Shown here: positions 8,595 to 17,250 of the stretch, piece after piece
How positions within the stretch are numbered: position 1 is the first letter of the stretch
Layout: every line of letters starts with the position of its first letter
Source: CAZPAV01 sp964584755
GTDB lineage: Bacteria > Actinomycetota > Acidimicrobiia > Spongiisociales > UBA5794
NCBI GenBank assembly: GCA_964584755.1
Contig: CAZPAV010000004.1
Span: 1 to 64,000, forward strand
DNA: 64,000 nt
Reading direction: 5' to 3'
Translations under genes and position numbers: made by a program
Notes under the pieces: generated by a model
What the model was told of the DNA's origin: nothing
Databases searched by the model: none
Seen by the model: only the letters and a program-made list of their open reading frames with translations

Positions 8595-9100
8595 GGCGAC
8601 GCCACATCCTCGGCGCCCTGGCGCTCGTCCTCGCCGCGGTCCTCCTCCAGACGACGGCGTTCGCCCCCAACCGCATCCAGCCGTTCGGAGCCGGACCCGA
8701 CCTCGTCCTCCTCGTCGTCCTCGCCTGCTCCCGTCACCTCGACGCCGAGCCGGCGCTCCTCGTCGGCTTCACCGCCGGGTTCCTCGTGGACCTCCTCGGC
8801 GCCTCACCGCTGGGTCTGTGGGCCATGGCGCTCACCGTCGTCGCCTACGCCGTGATCCGACTCCGGGACCGCGAGGTCGAGGGTCCGTTCCTCCTCGTCG
8901 GGGTCTTCGCCCTGACGCTGCTCGGCGAGACGGCGTTCGTGGCGCTCGGGACCCTCTTCGGCCAGCAGACGCTCCTCGGCGGGCAGGTGCTGCGCAAGGT
9001 GCTCCTCGCCGGGGTGTACAACGTCCTCCTCGCCGTGCCGATCCTGTGGGGGACCGCCCGCCTCCTCGCCGCCGGCCCGAGCCGGAGGTGGGCGCGATGA
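8591..9100 (+). CDS. mreD: Rod-shape-determining protein MreD
   Basis: A 169-residue integral membrane protein with about five hydrophobic helices, the usual size for MreD. It overlaps mreC by 4 nt and mrdA by 4 nt. Sequence conservation in MreD is low; the call rests on the hydropathy, the GPDLVLLVVLA and LLGASPLGLWAM segments and the invariant position between mreC and the PBP2 gene. Confidence 0.9.
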   Translation: MRRRHILGALALVLAAVLLQTTAFAPNRIQPFGAGPDLVLLVVLACSRHLDAEPALLVGFTAGFLVDLLGASPLGLWAMALTVVAYAVIRLRDREVEGPFLLVGVFALTLLGETAFVALGTLFGQQTLLGGQVLRKVLLAGVYNVLLAVPILWGTARLLAAGPSRRWAR

Positions 9101-11535
9101 GCGGCACGTGGCGGCTCGGCGTGCTCGGGGTCGTCTTCACCGCCCTCTTCGGGCTCCTCGTGCTGCGTCTGTGGAGCGTGCAGGTGACCTCGGCGGAGGC
9201 GTACGAGGAGCAGGCCATCCACAACCAGATCCGGCTCGTCCGCACGCCCGCACCCCGGGGGGACATCTTCGACCGGAAGGGCCGCCTCCTCGCCGGCACC
9301 CGGCCCTCGCTCGCCGCGGTCCTCGACCTCGGCCTCGTCCCGCCCGAAGGCATCGACGCGCTCGCCGCCCGGCTCTCCGCCTTCCTCGGCCGACCGGCGT
9401 CGGAGCTGCGGAACGAGATCACCCAGGCCGGCCGCGGCGACCAGATCGTGCTCGCCGACGGCCTCACCGACGACCAGGCCACCTTCCTCGCCGAGCACCG
9501 CGAGGACTTCCCCGGGGTGGCGATCATCCCCCAGCCGGTGCGCGACTACCCCCAGGGCGAGCTCGCCGCGCACGTCCTGGGCTACATCGGCCGGCCCAAC
9601 AAGGACGACCTGGAGCGGCCCGGGGTGAAAGGCACCGACTTCGTAGGGAAGGCCGGGGTCGAGCGGTACTACGACGACGTGCTGCGGGGCACCGAGGGAA
9701 TCATCAAGTACCAGGTGGACGCCCGGCGCAACGTCCTCGCCCAGCTCGAGGAACAGGATCCCGTTCCGGGGAACAACCTCGTCCTGACGATCGACGACGA
9801 CGTGCAGCGGCAGCTCCAGCGGTCCCTCGCCGACGGGCTGCGCTTCGCCCGCCTCCTCGAGATGGAGGAGCGACGGACGGCCCTCGCCCAGGAGGGGGTC
9901 GAGGAGCGGCTGGCGGCCGCGCAACGGGAGGCGGAGAAGGCCGCCGCCGAGGCCCGGCAGGCCGCGGCGGAGGCGGGAAAGCCGACGCCGCCGGAGGTCC
10001 CGGTGGAGATCGACCCGGGGAAGGTGCTCGGACCCCTGTACGACGGACTGCCCATCGACGCCAACGGCGTGTGCGTCGCCGTGGAGCGACACACGGTCGG
10101 AGTGGGGGAGCGGGTGGAGCTCAGCGGCCGGCGCCCCCGCGGCTTCACCCTCGAGGCGGTCTCCGGCGCCGGGGTGCGACGCACCGCCACGGTCGTCGTC
10201 GACGGGGCCCGCTACCGGGTGCGCCGGGGGGACCGCTTCGCCACCACCCTCCAGGTGGTCGACCTCAGCGACGACCGGATCGTCGTCTCCCACACCGACA
10301 AGTGGTGCCCGGTGCGGACCGTCGGCGTCGTCGAGGACCCCCGCGACGGATCCATCCTCGCCATGGACTCCTACCCGACGTTCGACCCGTCGGCGTTCGT
10401 CGACGGGTTGACGCGGGAGGAGTGGGAGCGGCTCGGATCGGTCGCCGCCTTCACGAACTTCGCCGTCCAAGGCCAGTACGCGCCGGCGTCGACCTTCAAG
10501 GCCGTGGCGTACATGCTCGCCATGGAGGAGGGCATCTACCCGCTCGACCGGCCGGTCGAGGGGCGGACCATCTCGGGGGCGCCGGCCGACGGCACCGACG
10601 AGACCGCGCTGCAGCCGCTCACCTCCGACACCGACCCGTACAACTGCACCGGGAGCTTCCGCTTCCGGTTCGCCGACGGGACCTCCCAGGTGTTCCGGGA
10701 CTGGAAGCGCTCCGGCCACGGTCCGCTCGACCTGCACGGCGCCGTCGAGGAGTCCTGCGACCTCTACTTCGGGGAGATCGCGCTCCGCATCTGGAACGAG
10801 CGCAACGATCCGAACGGCATCAACGACGAGAACCTCTTCCAGGAGTGGGCCCGCCGGTTCGGGTACGGATCCCCGACCGGGATCGACCTGCCCTTCGAGG
10901 CCAAGGGACTCATCCCCGACCGGGAGTGGTTCCGGCAGGAGCAGGCGAAGGGCTCCGGGCGGGTCCGTGCCGAGGGGCCGTGGGTCGGCGGGGACCTGCT
11001 CAACGCCGTCATCGGGCAGGGCGACGTCCTCGCCACCCCCCTGCAGATCGCGAACGCGTACTCGGCGATGGTCAACGGCGGCACCCTGTGGCAGCCGCGG
11101 GTCGTCGCCGAGATCGTCGACCAGAACGGCGAGGTCGTCGACGAGAACCCCAAGCGGGTGCTGGCGACGATCCCGCTGTCGCCCCGGACGGTGCGACTGT
11201 TCCGGCAGGACCTCGGCCGGGTCGTCAACGGTCCCAACGGCACCGCCCGCCGTGCCTTCGCCAGCTTCGGCGACAACGTCGAGCGGGTCGGCGGCAAGAC
11301 CGGCACCGGGGAGGTCATCAAGGCACCCCGCTCCCGACAGGTGTTCCAGGTCGACAACGGGCTCTTCGCCGGCGTGGCGCCGATCGACGATCCCCGCTAC
11401 GTCGTGGTCGTCGTCGTCGAACGCGGCGGCAGCGGCGGCCGGGTCGCCGCGCCCATCGCCCGACAGGTCCTCCAGTACCTCGTCAACGGCCCCGACGCCG
11501 TCACCCCGCTCGCGCCGGGCTCGGAGACGGACTGA
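9097..11535 (+). CDS. mrdA: Penicillin-binding protein 2 (elongasome transpeptidase) with a large internal insert
   Basis: A class B PBP of 812 residues that cross-links lateral-wall peptidoglycan with RodA. It has an N-terminal TM helix (about 7-25), a dimerisation domain opening with PAPRGDIFDRKG (51-62), and the transpeptidase motifs S465-T-F-K468, S553-C-D555 and K734-T-G-T737. Family members usually pass from TIDxxLQ straight into the transpeptidase domain. Here about 155 residues (about 250-408) intervene: a charged, Ala/Glu-rich coiled coil (252-295) and then a beta-rich module with the segment YRVRRGDRFATTLQVVDL, recalling PilP-like or SH3-like folds. The start ATG overlaps the mreD stop. 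The long in-frame extension upstream is a shadow of mreD. Confidence 0.95.
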   Translation: MSGTWRLGVLGVVFTALFGLLVLRLWSVQVTSAEAYEEQAIHNQIRLVRTPAPRGDIFDRKGRLLAGTRPSLAAVLDLGLVPPEGIDALAARLSAFLGRPASELRNEITQAGRGDQIVLADGLTDDQATFLAEHREDFPGVAIIPQPVRDYPQGELAAHVLGYIGRPNKDDLERPGVKGTDFVGKAGVERYYDDVLRGTEGIIKYQVDARRNVLAQLEEQDPVPGNNLVLTIDDDVQRQLQRSLADGLRFARLLEMEERRTALAQEGVEERLAAAQREAEKAAAEARQAAAEAGKPTPPEVPVEIDPGKVLGPLYDGLPIDANGVCVAVERHTVGVGERVELSGRRPRGFTLEAVSGAGVRRTATVVVDGARYRVRRGDRFATTLQVVDLSDDRIVVSHTDKWCPVRTVGVVEDPRDGSILAMDSYPTFDPSAFVDGLTREEWERLGSVAAFTNFAVQGQYAPASTFKAVAYMLAMEEGIYPLDRPVEGRTISGAPADGTDETALQPLTSDTDPYNCTGSFRFRFADGTSQVFRDWKRSGHGPLDLHGAVEESCDLYFGEIALRIWNERNDPNGINDENLFQEWARRFGYGSPTGIDLPFEAKGLIPDREWFRQEQAKGSGRVRAEGPWVGGDLLNAVIGQGDVLATPLQIANAYSAMVNGGTLWQPRVVAEIVDQNGEVVDENPKRVLATIPLSPRTVRLFRQDLGRVVNGPNGTARRAFASFGDNVERVGGKTGTGEVIKAPRSRQVFQVDNGLFAGVAPIDDPRYVVVVVVERGGSGGRVAAPIARQVLQYLVNGPDAVTPLAPGSETD

Positions 11536-12707
11536 TGTCCACCGACGTCCGGGAACGGTCCACGGTGACGCTCTTCCCCCGGGAGCGGCCGCTGCGCCCC
11601 GACCTCTTCCTCATCGTCCCCTACCTCGTCCTCTCCGCCTTCGGGCTCCTCATGGTGTACTCGGCCTCGGCGCCGCGCCTCGAGGCCCTGGGGATCGACC
11701 CGGCCCGGGACCTCAAGCGGCAGGCGGTCTTCGTCGTCCTCGGGTTCGTCGTGTTCACCATCACCTCGGCGATCGACATCCGCTCGGTCCGCGCCTGGGT
11801 GCCGCTGATCTACGGCGTCGCCGTCGTCACCCTCGTCCTCGTCCTCTCGCCCGCCGGAGAGAACGTCAAGGGGGCGCAGCGCTGGATCCCGCTCGGACCG
11901 TTCCAGTTCCAGCCGTCGGAGGTGGCGAAGATCGCGGTCGTGCTGGGCCTCGCCGCCCTCCTCGCCGGCTCCGGACCCGGCCCGCTGCGGTGGCACCGGG
12001 TCGTGCGCGCCCTCTCCCTCGTCGGCCTCCCCGCCGTCCTCATCTTCTTCCAACCCGACCTCGGCACGATGCTCGTCTTCGCCTTCGTCGTGATCGTCAT
12101 GCTCTTCGCCGCCAACGCCACCTGGCGACAGCTCGCCTCCCTCGTCATCGCCGCGCTCGTGGGGACGACGGGCATCTTCCGCATGGGGGCGATCCGGGCG
12201 TATCAGCTCGCCCGACTCACCGCCTTCCTCGACCCCACCGCCGACCCTATCGGCGCCGGGTACAACCAGCTCCAGAGCGAGATCGCCATCGGCACCGGAG
12301 GTCTCGCCGGGAAGGGCCTCTTCCAGGGGTCGCAGACGAACCTCCGCTTCGTCCCGGAGCAGACGACGGACTTCATCTTCACCGCCGTCGGAGAGCAGTT
12401 CGGGTTCCTGGGGAGCGCCTTCGTCATCGTGCTGTACGGCCTCATCGTGTGGCGGATCCTCGTCGCCGCGGCGAGCGCCCCGGACCGATTCAGCCGGTTG
12501 GTGGCGGTGGGGGTCGCCGGGCTCGTCGCTTTCCACGTCTTCGTCAACATCGGCATGACGGTGCGCCTCATGCCGGTCACCGGCCTCCCGCTGCCGTTCA
12601 TGTCGGCCGGGGGAACGGTCTTCCTCGCCCTGAGCGCCGCCCTCGGACTCGCCCACTCCGTCTGGCTGCGGCGCACCCCCAGCCCCGGGGAGCGCTTCGA
12701 GCGCTGA
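11535..12707 (+). CDS. rodA: SEDS-family peptidoglycan glycosyltransferase RodA
   Basis: A polytopic membrane protein of 390 residues (about ten hydrophobic helices) that polymerises glycan strands from lipid II together with PBP2. SEDS hallmarks are present: GAQRWIPLGPFQFQPSEVAKIA, FFQPDLGT with the essential Asp, the GTGGLAGKGLFQGSQ loop, PEQTTDFIFTAVGEQFGFLG and the C-terminal PVTGLPLPFMSAGGT. The ATG overlaps the mrdA stop as TGATG. It closes the elongasome operon. FtsW is excluded mainly by the neighbourhood, since PBP2 and MreBCD are adjacent. Confidence 0.96.
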   Translation: MSTDVRERSTVTLFPRERPLRPDLFLIVPYLVLSAFGLLMVYSASAPRLEALGIDPARDLKRQAVFVVLGFVVFTITSAIDIRSVRAWVPLIYGVAVVTLVLVLSPAGENVKGAQRWIPLGPFQFQPSEVAKIAVVLGLAALLAGSGPGPLRWHRVVRALSLVGLPAVLIFFQPDLGTMLVFAFVVIVMLFAANATWRQLASLVIAALVGTTGIFRMGAIRAYQLARLTAFLDPTADPIGAGYNQLQSEIAIGTGGLAGKGLFQGSQTNLRFVPEQTTDFIFTAVGEQFGFLGSAFVIVLYGLIVWRILVAAASAPDRFSRLVAVGVAGLVAFHVFVNIGMTVRLMPVTGLPLPFMSAGGTVFLALSAALGLAHSVWLRRTPSPGERFER

Positions 12708-12730
12708 CGGCGCACCCGCGCCGCCGCGGC

Positions 12731-12736
12731 TACGCT
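12731..12736 (+). promoter_or_regulatory. Leaderless -10 box TACGCT of tdk
   Basis: TACGCT ends 7 nt before the tdk ATG, so the transcript should begin at or next to the start codon. No Shine-Dalgarno sequence is present. Confidence 0.6.
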
Positions 12737-12743
12737 CCGGCCG

Positions 12744-13337
12744 ATGCTGCGACGCGCCGACCAGGGATGGCTCGAGGTCATCGCCGGACCCATGTTCTCC
12801 GGCAAGAGCGAGGAGCTCATCCGTCGCGTCACCCGGTACCGGCTGGCCCGGATCCCCACCCAGATCTTCAAACCCGCGCTCGATACCCGCTACGGGCCGA
12901 CAGAGGTCGTCTCCCACAGCCGGCTCTCGGTGGCGGCCCGACCGGTGTCCGACGCCGAGGAGCTGCTCCGGTCGGTGGAGGACCGGACCGTCGTGGTGGG
13001 GATCGACGAAGGCCAGTTCTTCGACGAGCGGCTCGTCGAGGTGGCCGCCCTCCTCGCCCGGGCCGGGAAGAAGGTCATCGTCGCCGGGCTCGACCTCGAC
13101 TACCTGGGCCGGCCCTTCGAGCCGATCCCCTCGCTCATGCTCCGGGCCGAGTACGTCATGAAGACCCTGGCGGTGTGCCATCGCTGCGGCGGCCCGGGGC
13201 TCTTCACGCAACGGGTCGTCGAGAGCGACGAGCTCGTCGTCCTCGGCGCCGCCGGCGCCTACGAGGCCCGCTGCCGCCGCTGCTACGACCCCGACGAGGT
13301 GCACCAGGCCCGTCTCGTCGAGGACGACACCGCCTGA
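12744..13337 (+). CDS. tdk: Thymidine kinase
   Basis: A 197-residue type II thymidine kinase that salvages thymidine to dTMP. Walker A GPMFSGKS is at residues 15-22, the GIDEGQFF motif at 86-93, and the lasso zinc site is formed by C145/C148 and C177/C180. Length and motifs are normal. It appears to have its own leaderless promoter, placing it outside the rodA operon although only 36 nt separate them. Confidence 0.96.
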   Translation: MLRRADQGWLEVIAGPMFSGKSEELIRRVTRYRLARIPTQIFKPALDTRYGPTEVVSHSRLSVAARPVSDAEELLRSVEDRTVVVGIDEGQFFDERLVEVAALLARAGKKVIVAGLDLDYLGRPFEPIPSLMLRAEYVMKTLAVCHRCGGPGLFTQRVVESDELVVLGAAGAYEARCRRCYDPDEVHQARLVEDDTA

Positions 13338-13634
13338 GGCCACGCCGGGGACCCTGCACCGGTTTGGGCCCGCCGCCTGTTACCCTCGGATGAGGATCGA
13401 CCGCGCCACGCGGTCGAACGGTTTTCAACCCGGGACACCATGACGGACCTGCGCCCTCTCGCATCGTCGCATCGCGTCCCCGGCACCGCACCGGGGGTTC
13501 CGCGCCGATGAGGCCCACCGTCACCGGCGCGGCCGGTCCGCCGGTCCGTCACATCGGGACGGTCACCCGATGGTCCTCCCGGGGTCCGCAGTCGAACCGG
13601 AGGCGCCCCCCGGGGCCCCCGAAGGAGTCATGGG
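13338..13634 (+). promoter_or_regulatory. rne promoter and long structured 5' leader
   Basis: This gene-free stretch carries a probable -10 box, TACCCT, at 13381-13386 and then a leader of about 240 nt. Right at the predicted 5' end, a perfect 9-bp hairpin (TCGACCGCG, loop CCA, CGCGGTCGA; 13397-13417) would cap the RNA. A 23-codon ORF (ATG 13440, stop TGA 13509-13511) lies in the leader. RNase E mRNAs are known in other bacteria to be autoregulated through their 5' leader; that role here is inferred. Confidence 0.55.
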
Positions 13635-15182
13635 ATGGGATTGTTCCGCAAGAAGACGGCTCGCGTCCTGAGGAAGGGCACCGCCGTCGAAGAACGCAAG
13701 GTCCGGACCGTCGACGGCGAGGCCGTCACGGTCCGGAAGTTCGTCAAGGAGCCGGAGGCCACCCCGTCGGAGGGCACCGCCCGGCGTAGCAAGAGCGGAG
13801 CGCCGCGGCCGCGCGCCGGCGACCGCAGGAAACGGAAGAAGGGGGAGGAGCGGCGCGAGCGGCGTCCCCGTCCCCACCTCGAGGTCGTCCCGCCGCCGGA
13901 GACGGCCCGCAAGCAGATGCTCGTGCGGCGGAGCCCGCACCAGACCCAGATCGTCGTCCTCGAGGGCCCGGTGCTCGTGGAGCACTACGTGGCCCGCTCC
14001 GATCAGCGCTCCCTGGTGGGGAACGTCTACATGGGGAAGGTCCGCAACGTCCTCCCCGGCATGGAGGCGGCGTTCGTCGACTTCGGCGAGGGGAAGAACG
14101 GGGTCCTCTACGCCGGGGACGTCAACTACGACGAGATGGATCTCGAGGGCCGGCCCCGTCGCATCGAGATGGCGTTGCAGCCCGGCGATCCGGTCCTCGT
14201 CCAGGTCGTCAAGGACGCCATGGGCCACAAGGGGGCGCGGCTGACGAACCAGATCAGCCTCGCCGGCCGCTACCTCGTGCTCGCCCCGGACGCCGACGTC
14301 AAGGGGATCTCGCGGCGGCTCTCCGACGACGAGCGGCGCCGCCTGCGCGAGATCGTCGGCGAGCTCCGTCCCAAGGGCATGGGGATCATCGTCCGCACCG
14401 CGGCCGAGGGCGCCAGTCGCGCCGACATCGAGGCCGACATCCAGCGTCTCCTCGGGACCTGGGAGGAGATCACCCGTCGCCGGGGGGAGGTGGCGGCGCC
14501 GGCCCTCATCTACGAGGAGCCCCCGCTCGTCCTGCGCGTCATCCGGGAGCACTTCACCAAGGACTTCCGGCGGCTCCTCATCGACGACGACGAGACGTAC
14601 CACGCCGTGATCGAGTACCTGCGCACCACCGAGCCGGACCTCGTGGAGAAGGTGAAGCGGTACGAGGACGAGCTGCCGCTCTTCGACCGCTTCCACGTCA
14701 ACGACCAGCTCCGCAAGGCGCTCGACCGGAAGGTGTGGCTCCCCTCGGGCGGCCACATCGTCATCGACCGGACGGAGGCCCTCACGGTCATCGACGTGAA
14801 CACGGGCCGTTTCGTGGGCCACTCGAACCTCGAGGAGACCGTGCTCCAGAACAACCTCGAGGCGGCGGAGGAGATCGCGCGCCAACTGCGCCTGCGCGAC
14901 ATCGGCGGCATCATCGTCATCGACTTCATCGACATGGAGATCACCAAGAACCGGGAGGCGGTGCTGCAGCGCTTCCGGGAGCACCTCGCCAAGGACAAGA
15001 TGCGCACCCAGGTCTTCGACGTCTCCCACCTCGGGCTCGTCGAGATGACCCGCAAGAACGTCTCCGCCGGGCTCCTGGAGTCCTTCTCGGAGGTCTGCCC
15101 GCGCTGCAACGGGCGGGGGATCGTCCTGTACGAGGACGCCGCGATCGGCGGAGGACCCCTGCCGAACCCCGGCGAGGGGTGA
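13635..15182 (+). CDS. rne: Ribonuclease E/G family endoribonuclease
   Basis: A 515-residue RNase of the E/G family that starts mRNA decay and processes rRNA and tRNA precursors. The first 85 or so residues are very basic (KRKKGEERRERRPRP) and precede the S1 RNA-binding domain (NVYMGKVRNVLPGMEAAFVDFGEGKNGVLY). The DNase I-like catalytic core has the Mg-binding aspartates D387 (VIDVNTG) and D430/D433 (VIDFIDM). The zinc-link cysteines C488 and C491 are in SEVCPRCNGRG. There is no long C-terminal degradosome scaffold, so it is RNase G-sized with an N-terminal basic extension. It lies upstream of rplU-rpmA as in most actinobacteria. Confidence 0.95.
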   Translation: MGLFRKKTARVLRKGTAVEERKVRTVDGEAVTVRKFVKEPEATPSEGTARRSKSGAPRPRAGDRRKRKKGEERRERRPRPHLEVVPPPETARKQMLVRRSPHQTQIVVLEGPVLVEHYVARSDQRSLVGNVYMGKVRNVLPGMEAAFVDFGEGKNGVLYAGDVNYDEMDLEGRPRRIEMALQPGDPVLVQVVKDAMGHKGARLTNQISLAGRYLVLAPDADVKGISRRLSDDERRRLREIVGELRPKGMGIIVRTAAEGASRADIEADIQRLLGTWEEITRRRGEVAAPALIYEEPPLVLRVIREHFTKDFRRLLIDDDETYHAVIEYLRTTEPDLVEKVKRYEDELPLFDRFHVNDQLRKALDRKVWLPSGGHIVIDRTEALTVIDVNTGRFVGHSNLEETVLQNNLEAAEEIARQLRLRDIGGIIVIDFIDMEITKNREAVLQRFREHLAKDKMRTQVFDVSHLGLVEMTRKNVSAGLLESFSEVCPRCNGRGIVLYEDAAIGGGPLPNPGEG

Positions 15183-15202
15183 CGGAGGCGCTCCGGGCGC
15201 GC

Positions 15203-15229
15203 TATCATCTCCGCGGCGCCTCCGCGGAG
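15203..15229 (+). promoter_or_regulatory. rplU promoter -10 box and leader hairpin
   Basis: TATCAT at 15203-15208 is followed immediately by an 8-bp hairpin, CTCCGCGG (15209-15216) with CCGCGGAG (15222-15229), so the rplU-rpmA mRNA would begin with this stem. A ribosomal-protein leader for autoregulation is possible, but I do not recognise a known class. Confidence 0.45.
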
Positions 15230-15282
15230 GCGTCCCACCGCGCCGGGAGACCCCGGCCACCCCGAGACGAGTACCGAGGACG

Positions 15283-15654
15283 ATGTACGCGATCATCCGC
15301 GTCGGCGGGAAACAGGCGAAGGTCCGCGAGGGCGATGTGCTCGACGTGGAGCGCATCAAGCAGACCGGTCCGGTGACGTTCCGGCCCCTCCTCGTCGTCG
15401 GCGAGGACGGAACGGTCGTCGCCGAGCGGGAGCGCCTCGCCGAGGCGGCGGTCACCGCCGACGTGGTGGGGGAGACCCGCGGCCCGAAGATCGACATCTT
15501 CAAGTACAAGGCCAAGACCGGGTACCGGCGGCGCAGCGGCCACCGGCAGACCTACACGCGGATCAGGATCACCGGGATCTCGCTCCCGGATGCGACGGCG
15601 GAGGTGCCGGCCGACGAGCCGGTCGAGGCCGCGGCCGCCGACGAGGAGGCGTAA
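15283..15654 (+). CDS. rplU: 50S ribosomal protein L21
   Basis: A 123-residue large-subunit protein that binds 23S rRNA. The L21 core (MYAIIRVGGKQAKVREGD at the N-terminus and the KAKTGYRRRSGHRQTYTRI signature near residue 75-95) is intact. About 25 extra acidic, Ala-rich residues extend the C-terminus, a common actinobacterial tail. rpmA follows after 2 nt. Confidence 0.97.
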   Translation: MYAIIRVGGKQAKVREGDVLDVERIKQTGPVTFRPLLVVGEDGTVVAERERLAEAAVTADVVGETRGPKIDIFKYKAKTGYRRRSGHRQTYTRIRITGISLPDATAEVPADEPVEAAAADEEA

Positions 15655-15656
15655 CG

Positions 15657-15911
15657 ATGTCGAAGACGAAGGCCAGCGGGTCGAGCAAGAACGGCCGCGA
15701 CTCGGCGGCGAAGCGCCTCGGGCCGAAGGTGTTCGACGGCCAGACGGTACGCAGCGGCGCCATCCTCGTGCGGCAGCGGGGGACGCGCATCCATCCCGGC
15801 GACAACGTCGGCCGGGGCGGCGACGACACGCTCTACGCGCTGCGCGACGGCGTCGTCAAGTACGGCACCCGGCGGGGACGTCGCCAGGTGTCCGTCCTCC
15901 TCGACCGCTGA
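15657..15911 (+). CDS. rpmA: 50S ribosomal protein L27
   Basis: An 84-residue protein near the peptidyl-transferase centre. It has the typical SSKNGRDSAAKRLG N-terminal part, GAILVRQRGTRIHPGDNVGRGGDDTL, and normal length. The N-terminus begins MSKTKASGSSKNG with no cleavable extension of the Firmicutes type. It is cotranscribed with rplU. Confidence 0.97.
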   Translation: MSKTKASGSSKNGRDSAAKRLGPKVFDGQTVRSGAILVRQRGTRIHPGDNVGRGGDDTLYALRDGVVKYGTRRGRRQVSVLLDR

Positions 15912-15969
15912 GTCCCGCCCGGGCGCGGCCCGGGTCGTGGCGTCCCGGCGGCTTCCCCGCGAAACGGGC

Positions 15970-15975
15970 TACCGT
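15970..15975 (+). promoter_or_regulatory. Leaderless -10 box TACCGT of obg
   Basis: TACCGT ends 6 nt before the obg ATG at 15982, with no Shine-Dalgarno sequence between. Confidence 0.55.
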
Positions 15976-15981
15976 CCCGGC

Positions 15982-17250
15982 ATGTTCGTCGACAGGGCAC
16001 GGATCGAGGTGCGGGGCGGATCCGGTGGCGCCGGCGTCGCCGCCTTCGAACGCCGCCGCGGCCGGCCCCGCGGGCGCCCCACCGGCGGCTCGGGCGGCTC
16101 GGGCGGCTCAGTGATCCTCCGCGCCGATCCCCAGGTGGCGAGCCTCCTGCGCTACGACCGGCATCCCCACTGGAGCGCCGGGGACGCCACCCACGGGGAG
16201 GGTGATCTCCGCCACGGTCGTCACGGGGCGGACCTCGTGCTGCCGGTTCCCCTCGGCACCGTCGTCCGGGACGAGGACGGGACCCTCCTCGCCGATCTCG
16301 TCGAGCCCGGCCAGGAGCTCGTCGTCGCCCGGGGAGGACGGGGGGGACGCGGCAACGCCGCCTTCGTCTCCCCGGAGCACCGCGCCCCGGCGTTCGCCGA
16401 GCAGGGGGAGTACGGGGAACGCCGCATCCTCGTCCTCGAGCTCCGCCTCGCCGCCGACGCCGCCCTCATCGGCTTCCCCAACGCCGGCAAGAGCACCCTC
16501 ATCGCCGGCGTGTCCGCCGCCCGGCCGAAGATCGCCGACTACCCCTTCACCACGCTGCGTCCCCACCTCGGGGTGGTCGCGCTGGAGGGGCGCGAGTTCG
16601 TCCTCGCCGACATCCCCGGACTCGTGGAGGGCGCCGCCGAGGGGCGCGGGCTGGGGCACGAGTTCCTGCGCCACACGGAACGGGCCCGGGTCCTCGTCGT
16701 CCTCCTCGACCCCTCACCGCTCCAGGCCGATCCGCCGGAACGTCAGTACGACGTCCTTCTCGGGGAGCTCGAGGCGCACCGCCCGGAGCTGCTGGAACGC
16801 CCCCGCGTCGTCGCCCTCAACAAGATCGACCTCGTCGACGACGTGGAGGACCGGTTGCGCTGGGCGGAGCGGCGCGGCGTGACGGTCCTCCCGGTCTCGG
16901 CAGTGACCGGCTCCGGCGTCGACCGGCTCCTGCACACCGTCGCCGACCGCGTCGAGGCCGCGGTGCGGGACGCCCCGGAGCGAGGCGGGTACGTGCTGCA
17001 CCGTCCCGTCCCTCCCGGCTTCGCGGTGGCGCGGGACGGGACCGGCTGGGTGGTCACCGGGCGCGCCGCCGAGCGGGCGGTCAACCTCGACGACCTGACC
17101 GTGCCCGAGGCGGCGGCGTTCGTCGCCCGGCGTCTCGCCCGGTTGGGCATCGACGACGCGCTCCGCCGCGCCGGGGCGAAGCCCGGCGACGACGTGCGGA
17201 TCGGGGATCTCGTCTTCACGTTCGACCCCGAGGAGGAGGCGGCACGATGA
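15982..17250 (+). CDS. obg: Obg-family GTPase (CgtA)
   Basis: A 422-residue GTPase needed for late 50S ribosome assembly. Residues 1-155 form the glycine-rich Obg fold (VRGGSGGAGVAAF, GGRGGRGNAAF). The G domain has G1 GFPNAGKS (164-171), G3 in ADIPGLVEGA, and G4 NKID. The C-terminal OCT domain, found in actinobacterial and Bacillus Obg proteins, covers about 330-415. The ATG at 15982 is preferred to the GTG at 15937 because homologues begin with MFVDRARIEVRGG and the -10 box lies between the two. It overlaps proB by 4 nt. Confidence 0.96.
   Translation: MFVDRARIEVRGGSGGAGVAAFERRRGRPRGRPTGGSGGSGGSVILRADPQVASLLRYDRHPHWSAGDATHGEGDLRHGRHGADLVLPVPLGTVVRDEDGTLLADLVEPGQELVVARGGRGGRGNAAFVSPEHRAPAFAEQGEYGERRILVLELRLAADAALIGFPNAGKSTLIAGVSAARPKIADYPFTTLRPHLGVVALEGREFVLADIPGLVEGAAEGRGLGHEFLRHTERARVLVVLLDPSPLQADPPERQYDVLLGELEAHRPELLERPRVVALNKIDLVDDVEDRLRWAERRGVTVLPVSAVTGSGVDRLLHTVADRVEAAVRDAPERGGYVLHRPVPPGFAVARDGTGWVVTGRAAERAVNLDDLTVPEAAAFVARRLARLGIDDALRRAGAKPGDDVRIGDLVFTFDPEEEAAR

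Noticed and set aside
13508..13789. 93-codon frame overlapping the rne start
   Set aside because: Most of it overlaps the rne coding sequence in another frame and has no recognisable domain.
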